Assembly (NCBI GenBank): GCA_024687845.1
Contig: JAILEL010000308.1
Location: 1 to 20,577 of the forward strand
Length of the DNA: 20,577 nt
Reading direction: 5' to 3'
Origin: Eubacterium sp.
GTDB lineage: Bacteria; Bacillota_A; Clostridia; Lachnospirales; Lachnospiraceae
The notes beneath the pieces are model-generated. The model was given only the letters and a program-made list of their open reading frames with translations. It was not told where the DNA came from and did not search any database. Shown in pieces: positions 13,748-20,577 of this stretch (the first letter of the stretch is position 1; the number at the start of each line of letters is the position of its first letter). The position numbers and the translations under genes were made by a program.

Positions 13748-16700
13748 ATGGAAAAAAGATTTAGTATTCTGGCAGGTCCGTCCATGTCAGGGAAAACATA
13801 TAAGTTATGTAGTGACATTTTGAAGGCTGCGCATGATAATCCGAAGGATAAGTTCATTATAGTTATTCCTGAACAGGCCGGAAATGCTTACGAAAAAAAG
13901 CTAATAGATATGAACCGGAAGATGTACGGCCGAAGTGGCTTTATGAATATAGATATCATAGGCTTTGGAAGACTGTCGTATAGAATATTCGATGATATGG
14001 GAGTAAATGAACTATCAGTTCTTGAAGAATACGAAAAAAATATGCTGGTACGTGTTGTAGCTGGAAGAATATCAGACAAACTATCAGTCTATGGCAGCAG
14101 TGTCGATAAAATGGGCTTCATATCGAAAATGAAATCTCTCATTTCCGAGCTGATTCAGTATAGTGTTACTCCTGAGGATCTGGATAAAGTAATAAAGGAA
14201 TTAAATGTAAGTCCTGGAAATGCACTGGCTGCTAAGCTTTCTGATGTAAGGCTTTTATACCAGGAATTCTTAAACTCTACTCAGGATATGAATATAGGTG
14301 TATCAGAGGAGCGGATGAAGCTTCTGACAAGAATTTTACGTAGTGATAAAGCATGTGGAGTAGTAGATAATGCCTTTTTATGCTTTGATGAATTTCGTGG
14401 TTATACACCTGATCAGCTGGCGGTAATTGGAGCTTTGTCGAAAAGGGCTAAGCATATCAGATTTGGTCTGTGCATTGAAACTGAAATTATTAAAAATAAT
14501 AATTCTGTTAAGGAGCATGACATTTTTTATCAGAGCTGGGTAACCTACAGAAGCCTTCTGGAAACTGTGGGGTATCAGCCGGACATCATATATATGAATC
14601 GAAATCCTGAGAGAAATAATATGCTCGCACATCTCGAGAAAAATGTATTCAGATTTCCAATAAAAGAATTCAGTGGTACAGATGATAGTCTAAAGATTTT
14701 CTCATCAATGAATCCTGAGGAGGAAATAAGATATGTTGCTCAGTGCATAAGAAGTGAGGTGAAGAGCGGACTTCGCTACAAGGATATTGTTGTTGTAACT
14801 GGCGACATTGAAGGACTTGATAATTATGCTGGAAATATTTTCGATGAGTACGATATTCCAGTGTTCTTTGATTATAATAGAAAGCTTAGGAAGAACCCTT
14901 ATACAGAGTCAATTCTCAGGCTTTTCGACATTGCATCACGTGATTTTGACTACAATGGAGTCTTTGGATTTGTAAAGACTGGCGTGATGGAAATAGAAGA
15001 TGGACACAGTCTTGATAATCTTGAAAATCACATATTAAAAACTGGTATCAGAGGTCACAATCTGTGGGATAAAAAAATGAGACCTTATGGAAGAAAGGTT
15101 ACTGAAGAACAGAAAGAAAAATATCACAAGATGGATATTGTCAGAGAGCAGATTGTTGAGACAGTTAAGCCTATAACAGAGCTTTCGACCGGAAAGCATG
15201 AGGTTAGACTTTATATAGAAGCAATCAGAACTATTATGGAAAATCTTGGATACCAGGATAAAATGATAGAGTCGGCTTCTTATCTTGAGGGATATGGTCT
15301 TATGGCAGAAGCCCGTGTTATGAGGAGCTTGTATGGTATTTTACACAGACTCCTTAAACAGACAGAAGATCTGCTGGGCGAAGAACAAATGACAATATCT
15401 GAAATATCGGAAATACTGGAATCCGGTATTAATGAGATCACTATAGGTGTCATTCCACCAACAATAGATTCAGTTCATATCTGTGACATGGCCAGATCAA
15501 GAATCATAGATGCGAAGGTGGTACATTTTATTAATGTGAATGATGGTATTATTCCTGTAAATAAAAGCAGTGGTTCTATTCTTTCTGAAAAAGACAAGGA
15601 AGCAGTATGCAGTATCCTGACAAATCTGGGAACCGGAAAAAAACTGGCGGATTTCGGAACAACGCAGAGTATGAATGAAATGTTCATGATTTATCAGATA
15701 CTTTCAAAACCTTCGGATAAACTGACTATAAGCTATAGCCAGTCTGATCTGGAAGGAAAGGAAATGCAGCCGTCCTTTATTCTTGGACGAATAGGCAGAA
15801 TGTTTCCAGCCATGAACACAAGTCTTGAAAAAATAAAGGCCTTTGAAGGAACGGATAGAAGTGACAGAGCACAGTATATCGGCTGGCTGAGAGAAATGCT
15901 TGAAGAGATTCATGTGCTTAGTAATGATAAGGAATACAGTGACAGATTCGAACAGGATAAGGAAAATGTAATCAGATATCTCACCTTTGAAGAAAGTGAG
16001 GAACTTGAATGTGGCTCGCTTATTCTGCCGGCACTAGACTTCAATAATCAGGCAGAGCTGATTCCCGATCAGATTATGAGGAATCTTGAAATTAAACTTT
16101 CTATCTCTAAGATGGAAAGCTATTCAAGATGTCCATATTCATTTTTTATGAATTATATACTGGGACTAAAGGAAAGACCTGAAAAAAAGATTGAAACCTA
16201 TGACGTTGGAAATATTGTCCATAGGGCTCTTGAACTGACTACTATTCAGGTCAGGGAAGAATACGGAAATGATTGGAAGTCTCTTGAAGATAGTACTATT
16301 GAGCAACTAACTGAAAGTAGCTTTGAAAAATCCTGGGAGGAATATGATATTCAGGAGGATGGTGAAGTAACCGGAAAGCTTCAGTTTATTAAGGATAATA
16401 TGAGAGAATTATCCAAGAAAACTGCTCTGACACTCCGTTCACATATAGTCTCAGGAGAGATGCTTCCAGAACGGGCTGAGCAGGGCTTTACTGCTGAGTT
16501 TACTGCAAGAAGACCTGATGGAACAGAGGTACCTGTTACTATACTTGGCAAAGTCGACAGGATTGATACATTTGAAGAAAAAGGCAAACTGTATGTAAGA
16601 GTAATTGATTATAAGACTGGTAATCATTCATTTTTACCGGCTGATATAAGAGATGGACTTGATATTCAGCTTACAGTTTATACAAAAATCATATTGGATA

Positions 16701-17362
16701 TTCTTAAGAAAAAATATAAAGAATCAGAAGTCATTCCGGCTGGAATGTATTTTTACCATGTCGCAAATCCAGTTATAAGTATGGCAAGTGATGCGGCAAT
16801 TAAAAAGGCTGATGGAGATATAGTAAGAGCTAACCAGCTTCAATATGAAAAAGAGATGAAGCTTAAAGGGGTGTCTAACTTAGATCCGGTACTTAGTAGT
16901 GAAAGTGAACTAAGTGATGACAAAACAGATATATACTCACATCGTATGCTCAATCTACATGACAGGACTCTTGTAAGTCCTGAAACAGGTGCAATCATTG
17001 GACAGAGTATTGTGGTTCCGGTTAGTGGAAATAAAGAAGGTACTCTGACTGAAACCTCTGTGGTTGCCGGAACAGGTACCCTGAATGGAGTGTGTGATTA
17101 TAGTGTTAATCTGATGCACAGCACTGCTGACAGGATTCTGTCGGGAAGCTTCGAAAAATCACCTGCACAAAGTACCGGAGGTGCAGATAGCCCTTGCAAA
17201 TACTGTAACTTTACCGCAGTCTGCAGGTTTAATGCAGCCTCAGGCTCTGCAAGAATTAAGAAAAAAGGTGAAGGTTCAAACAGTCATCAGCTTGAGAATC
17301 TTGCTGAAGCAGGCAGATTATCAGAAAAAACTGAACTTTCCAAGGAACAATTCCAAAGCTAG
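13748..17362 (+). CDS. addB: AddAB helicase-nuclease, subunit B
   Basis: A 1204-residue subunit of the AddAB enzyme that resects DNA double-strand breaks and recognises Chi in Firmicutes. Walker A-like AGPSMSGKT spans residues 9-17. The C-terminal RecB-like nuclease has VRVIDYKTGNHSF (Asp and Lys of the D-x-K motif). The four Cys of the iron-sulfur staple are present: Cys795 (YSRCPYSFFMNY) and Cys1150, Cys1153 and Cys1159 (CKYCNFTAVCRF), in the spacing known for B. subtilis AddB. A GTG at 13742 is in frame, but GGAG at 13739-13742 overlaps it and fits ATG 13748, so I use the latter (MEKRFSILAGPSMSG). A hydrophilic tail of about 45 residues follows the last Cys. addA starts 91 nt downstream in the usual addB-addA order. 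Confidence 0.95.
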   Translation: MEKRFSILAGPSMSGKTYKLCSDILKAAHDNPKDKFIIVIPEQAGNAYEKKLIDMNRKMYGRSGFMNIDIIGFGRLSYRIFDDMGVNELSVLEEYEKNMLVRVVAGRISDKLSVYGSSVDKMGFISKMKSLISELIQYSVTPEDLDKVIKELNVSPGNALAAKLSDVRLLYQEFLNSTQDMNIGVSEERMKLLTRILRSDKACGVVDNAFLCFDEFRGYTPDQLAVIGALSKRAKHIRFGLCIETEIIKNNNSVKEHDIFYQSWVTYRSLLETVGYQPDIIYMNRNPERNNMLAHLEKNVFRFPIKEFSGTDDSLKIFSSMNPEEEIRYVAQCIRSEVKSGLRYKDIVVVTGDIEGLDNYAGNIFDEYDIPVFFDYNRKLRKNPYTESILRLFDIASRDFDYNGVFGFVKTGVMEIEDGHSLDNLENHILKTGIRGHNLWDKKMRPYGRKVTEEQKEKYHKMDIVREQIVETVKPITELSTGKHEVRLYIEAIRTIMENLGYQDKMIESASYLEGYGLMAEARVMRSLYGILHRLLKQTEDLLGEEQMTISEISEILESGINEITIGVIPPTIDSVHICDMARSRIIDAKVVHFINVNDGIIPVNKSSGSILSEKDKEAVCSILTNLGTGKKLADFGTTQSMNEMFMIYQILSKPSDKLTISYSQSDLEGKEMQPSFILGRIGRMFPAMNTSLEKIKAFEGTDRSDRAQYIGWLREMLEEIHVLSNDKEYSDRFEQDKENVIRYLTFEESEELECGSLILPALDFNNQAELIPDQIMRNLEIKLSISKMESYSRCPYSFFMNYILGLKERPEKKIETYDVGNIVHRALELTTIQVREEYGNDWKSLEDSTIEQLTESSFEKSWEEYDIQEDGEVTGKLQFIKDNMRELSKKTALTLRSHIVSGEMLPERAEQGFTAEFTARRPDGTEVPVTILGKVDRIDTFEEKGKLYVRVIDYKTGNHSFLPADIRDGLDIQLTVYTKIILDILKKKYKESEVIPAGMYFYHVANPVISMASDAAIKKADGDIVRANQLQYEKEMKLKGVSNLDPVLSSESELSDDKTDIYSHRMLNLHDRTLVSPETGAIIGQSIVVPVSGNKEGTLTETSVVAGTGTLNGVCDYSVNLMHSTADRILSGSFEKSPAQSTGGADSPCKYCNFTAVCRFNAASGSARIKKKGEGSNSHQLENLAEAGRLSEKTELSKEQFQS

Positions 17363-17453
17363 TGCATCAGCACTGGAATTATGGTTGTATATTATAAATC
17401 ACGATATATAGTCAAATACGCTATGATAAAAAGAATGTCAGGAGGAAAATGAA

Positions 17454-20400
17454 TTGCCTGAATGGAATGAAGGTCAGAAAAAGGTTTTAGAGAGCCTTAG
17501 TGAAAATACAAATATACTTGTTTCTGCTGCTGCGGGTTCAGGTAAGACGGCTGTACTTGTAGAAAGGATTATTCAGACTCTTGAGCAGGGGAAGGCTGGA
17601 ATAGATGAAATACTTGTTTGCACATTTACCAGAGCTGCAGCTTCTCAGATGAAGTCAAAAATCATTAAGAAGCTTGAATCGCTTGCATCGAAGGATACAG
17701 ATGGCAGGATGGCTAAGCAGCTTACTTTGGCTCAATCGGCTGATATTATGACGATTGACAGCTTCTGTGGAAAGATTGTAAGAGAAAACTTCAGCCTTGC
17801 AGGAATGGACCCGGCCTTTGAAATATATGACAGCGACGAGATTGCCATTTTAAAGGATGAGATACTGGATGAGGTATTTGAGGAGCATTATAAAAATGAT
17901 GGGTCCTTTAAAAGGCTTGCCAGTTTTATTGTCAGCAGAAGTATTGATGATAGTGAACTAAAACAGTTCATATTGAATATATTTAATGTATCAGAAAGCT
18001 ATGCTTATCCGGAGGGATGGCTAAAGAATGCCAGATGTTATGTTCCTGACAGAAGCGAGGACGACGATACGGTAAGAAACAAAGCTCTAGAGTGGGTCAG
18101 AAGCCAGAACTGGGTGCAGAATTATCAGAAAATGTACAAGGATCTGGCGCTTCAGGCTGTACGGATTTTCGATGAACATATGGCCTTATTTGCTAATGAA
18201 ACGGATCCGGATAAGGTTGATCTTGCAAAAAAACTGGTGGATATATATCTGGATGATATGACTAATCTCAAGATTTTTATAAAGGCCGAAACACTTAAGA
18301 AAATGAAGGAGGCACTTCCTTCAAAATGGAAGGCATTTCCGAATAAGAAGGTTATTGAAAAATATGGGGAGGATTTAGCCGACAAACTATATAGCTCCAG
18401 AAATGCTATCAAGGAATACTTTAAAGGCATGAGCGGCGAGGACGAACTGGTTGATGAGCTTCTTGATTCGGGTGAATATATCAATACACTTCTTGATGTT
18501 GTTGAAGACTTCAGAACTCAGCTTCGGGCAGAGAAGGACAAGCTGAAAAAGTATGAATTTGCGGACATTGCTCATAGTGCATACAAGATTTTATATGATA
18601 TAGAAAATGATTGTCCGAGTGCAGTGGGCAGGAGAATGTCTGAAATATATAAGTATATCTATATAGATGAGTACCAGGATGGAAACGACCTTCAGGAAAA
18701 TATACTGAATGCAGTTGCCAGGAAAACTGATGGATATATCTCAAATGTATTTATGGTTGGCGATGTGAAACAGAGCATTTACAGATTCAGGCTTGCCCGC
18801 CCAGAGCTTTTTAATGAAAAGTCCAGACTTTATAAGGAGGATAAGGGTGGAAAGCTTATCAATCTGAATATGAATTACAGGTCATGCATAGAGGTTCTGA
18901 ATGCAACTAATTACATTTTCAGAAAAATCATGACTCTTGAGTTCGGCGGGATTGAATATGATGAGGATGTAGAGCTTAAGGCACCAGAGGAAAAACAGAT
19001 TCCAAGTAAATATAATACAACAGAGCTTCTGCTGATCGATTGCTCTGAAGATGAAAATAAAAATGATGAAATCTATACCAAGTATACAAGAGAAGAGATT
19101 GAAGCTGTAGAAATAGGAAGACGGATTAAACTTTTAGTGGAGGGAGATCCGGAAAATGGTATCTATCCGGCACTTATCAAAAATGAAAACTATGATGACA
19201 AAAAGCCTGTAAGTGATAAAAATCAGATGTTCAGATCGGCAACTTATGGAGATATAGTTATTCTTCAACGTAAGGTTAAGGATAGCACTGCTATGGTCAG
19301 AATATATGAGCAGATGGGAATTCCTGTATTGCTGGAGGATCCGAGTGGTTACTTTGATGCCCTTGAGGTATCCACCATGCTTTCACTTCTGCGTGTTATT
19401 GATAATGTAGAGCAGGATATTCCATTTGCCGCTGTACTTATATCTCCGATAGTTAATCTTACTGACTCAGAGCTTGCACTAATTGTAAGTCTTTCTACAG
19501 ACCCTAAAATGTCACTTGCTGATAAATGTAAACTCTTTGCTGAGGGTTATATCTCATCAGAGGATGAAGGATTAAAAAGTATAGCAGAAAAGCTTACTGG
19601 ATTTTTAAATAAGATTACAGAATGGAAAAATATCAGACCATATATAAGAATAGCTAAACTGATCGATACAGTACTTAAAGAGACTGGCTATGAAATCTAT
19701 GTATCTGCTATGCCTGATGGAAAAAGAAGAGCTGCAAACCTTAAAATGCTCAGGGTAAGAGCAGAGCAGTTTGAATCAGTGAGAAATGCAGGACTTCTGG
19801 ATTTTCTAAAATTTATTGATAAATGTATAGTTCATGATATTGATTATTCTGAAGCTCAGGTTGGGGTGGAAAACTCTGATGCGGTAAGAATCATGTCGAT
19901 TCATAAAAGTAAGGGACTTGAATTTCCGATAGTTTTTGTATCCAGAACCCATAGACAGTTTATGCTTCATGATATGTCTGGTAAGGTTGCAGTCGACAGT
20001 GATTACGGAATAGCTATGGACAGCTTCTTTATGCTGGAAAACTCTATCATGGCAAAAAAGGCGAGTGCTAAAAAGCACATAATGTCAGAGCTTAACGAGA
20101 TTGCCGTGAAAACAGAAGAAGCAAGACTTCTCTATGTTGCTATGACGAGAGCAAAGGAAAAGCTTATTATTTCAGGAACTTATTCCAAGAATACACCGCC
20201 CCTTGTTAATCTTTCCAAATGTCTTCTTGATTATATAAGATTCGTACTGGATAACGTGGAGAATGACTGTATAGAAGTAGTGAATAAAACCAAGTACGAA
20301 GTAATATTTGATTTTACAAAAAGATATATCAAGAAGAGCGAGGATTATTCTAAGGATGTAGAGAAGCTGCTGAATATAATCCGTGAAGGGATGGATGCAA

Positions 20401-20577
20401 GAGGAAAATCTCCTGATAATCCATATGCTTATGTGTATCCATATCTTCAATCTACAAAAACAAGATCCAAGATGTCAGTTTCAGAGATAAAGCATCAGGA
20501 GATGGATAAGGGACTTGTGGTAGAAGATAAAGGTGATGAAATAATTACACATGTTATTACAGATAAAGAATTGCTAA
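17454..20577 (+). CDS. addA: AddAB helicase-nuclease, subunit A (3' end outside window)
   Basis: An open frame runs to the right edge (about 1041 residues; the family is usually near 1200, so the C-terminal RecB-like nuclease is mostly missing from view). It is a UvrD/Rep-type superfamily 1A helicase, the motor of AddAB. Motifs: LPEWNEGQKKVL (Q motif), Walker A AAAGSGKTAVLV (25-36), CTFTRAAA, IMTIDSFCGKIV, Walker B with D405EYQD409 (here followed by GND), GDVKQSIYRFRLARPELF, HKSKGLEFPIVFV and LLYVAMTRAKEKL. The start is TTG 17454: GGAGG (17441-17445) is 8 nt upstream, and the ATG at 17449 is in another frame that stops quickly. It likely shares a transcript with addB. Confidence 0.94.
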   Translation, partial: MPEWNEGQKKVLESLSENTNILVSAAAGSGKTAVLVERIIQTLEQGKAGIDEILVCTFTRAAASQMKSKIIKKLESLASKDTDGRMAKQLTLAQSADIMTIDSFCGKIVRENFSLAGMDPAFEIYDSDEIAILKDEILDEVFEEHYKNDGSFKRLASFIVSRSIDDSELKQFILNIFNVSESYAYPEGWLKNARCYVPDRSEDDDTVRNKALEWVRSQNWVQNYQKMYKDLALQAVRIFDEHMALFANETDPDKVDLAKKLVDIYLDDMTNLKIFIKAETLKKMKEALPSKWKAFPNKKVIEKYGEDLADKLYSSRNAIKEYFKGMSGEDELVDELLDSGEYINTLLDVVEDFRTQLRAEKDKLKKYEFADIAHSAYKILYDIENDCPSAVGRRMSEIYKYIYIDEYQDGNDLQENILNAVARKTDGYISNVFMVGDVKQSIYRFRLARPELFNEKSRLYKEDKGGKLINLNMNYRSCIEVLNATNYIFRKIMTLEFGGIEYDEDVELKAPEEKQIPSKYNTTELLLIDCSEDENKNDEIYTKYTREEIEAVEIGRRIKLLVEGDPENGIYPALIKNENYDDKKPVSDKNQMFRSATYGDIVILQRKVKDSTAMVRIYEQMGIPVLLEDPSGYFDALEVSTMLSLLRVIDNVEQDIPFAAVLISPIVNLTDSELALIVSLSTDPKMSLADKCKLFAEGYISSEDEGLKSIAEKLTGFLNKITEWKNIRPYIRIAKLIDTVLKETGYEIYVSAMPDGKRRAANLKMLRVRAEQFESVRNAGLLDFLKFIDKCIVHDIDYSEAQVGVENSDAVRIMSIHKSKGLEFPIVFVSRTHRQFMLHDMSGKVAVDSDYGIAMDSFFMLENSIMAKKASAKKHIMSELNEIAVKTEEARLLYVAMTRAKEKLIISGTYSKNTPPLVNLSKCLLDYIRFVLDNVENDCIEVVNKTKYEVIFDFTKRYIKKSEDYSKDVEKLLNIIREGMDARGKSPDNPYAYVYPYLQSTKTRSKMSVSEIKHQEMDKGLVVEDKGDEIITHVITDKELL

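Noticed and set aside
1..20577. CRISPR array, tRNA/rRNA genes, insertion sequence, toxin-antitoxin or defence island
   Set aside because: I saw no regularly spaced repeats, tRNA-like cloverleaf, transposase, or recognised defence genes other than the general repair enzyme AddAB.

Overview
The window is AT-rich, with closely packed genes and strong GGAGG-type ribosome binding sites. The protein types (AddAB rather than RecBCD, an NlpC/P60-like enzyme with choline-binding-type repeats, paired TrkAH and KtrAB, an XRE regulator with a CxxxCxxxC motif, an orotate phosphoribosyltransferase-like protein with a C-terminal CPFC motif) suggest a Clostridia chromosome, most likely Lachnospiraceae of the Butyrivibrio/Roseburia type. 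This placement is inferred from protein style, not from a search.

Layout. 1-407 (minus) holds the N-terminal part of a putative tyrosine recombinase that runs off the left edge. It is divergent from a topoisomerase III gene (546-2621). Next come a secreted NlpC/P60-like wall enzyme with about eight C-terminal wall-binding repeats (2707-4050) and a CbiK-like chelatase homologue whose metal-ligand positions look substituted (4080-4850). A promoter and a structured leader precede a four-gene potassium operon, trkA-trkH-ktrB-ktrA (5008-9907). This is convergent with an XRE regulator (9914-10426, minus). A small plus-strand cluster follows: a 51-residue ORF, a zinc-ribbon protein and a YkvA/DUF1232-like mini-protein (10652-11360), closed by a good intrinsic terminator. 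An aldo/keto reductase (11553-12389) and a small membrane protein (12445-12789) end at a bidirectional terminator shared with a minus-strand phosphoribosyltransferase-like gene (12879-13517). Divergent from that is addB (13748-17362), followed by addA (17454 to the right edge, 3' truncated).

How the genes work together. The potassium operon encodes two complete Trk/Ktr-superfamily systems, each with a membrane subunit and a nucleotide-binding gating subunit, so one transcript would make two transporters. addB and addA encode the two subunits of the helicase-nuclease for double-strand break resection. The recombinase beside topB may mark the edge of, or a remnant of, a mobile element, but no transfer genes are visible. 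I see no rRNA, tRNA, CRISPR array or complete insertion sequence. Most of the window is ordinary housekeeping DNA. The least explained parts are the leader structure before trkA, the small-gene cluster around 10.4-11.4 kb, and the two enzyme homologues that appear to lack canonical active-site residues.
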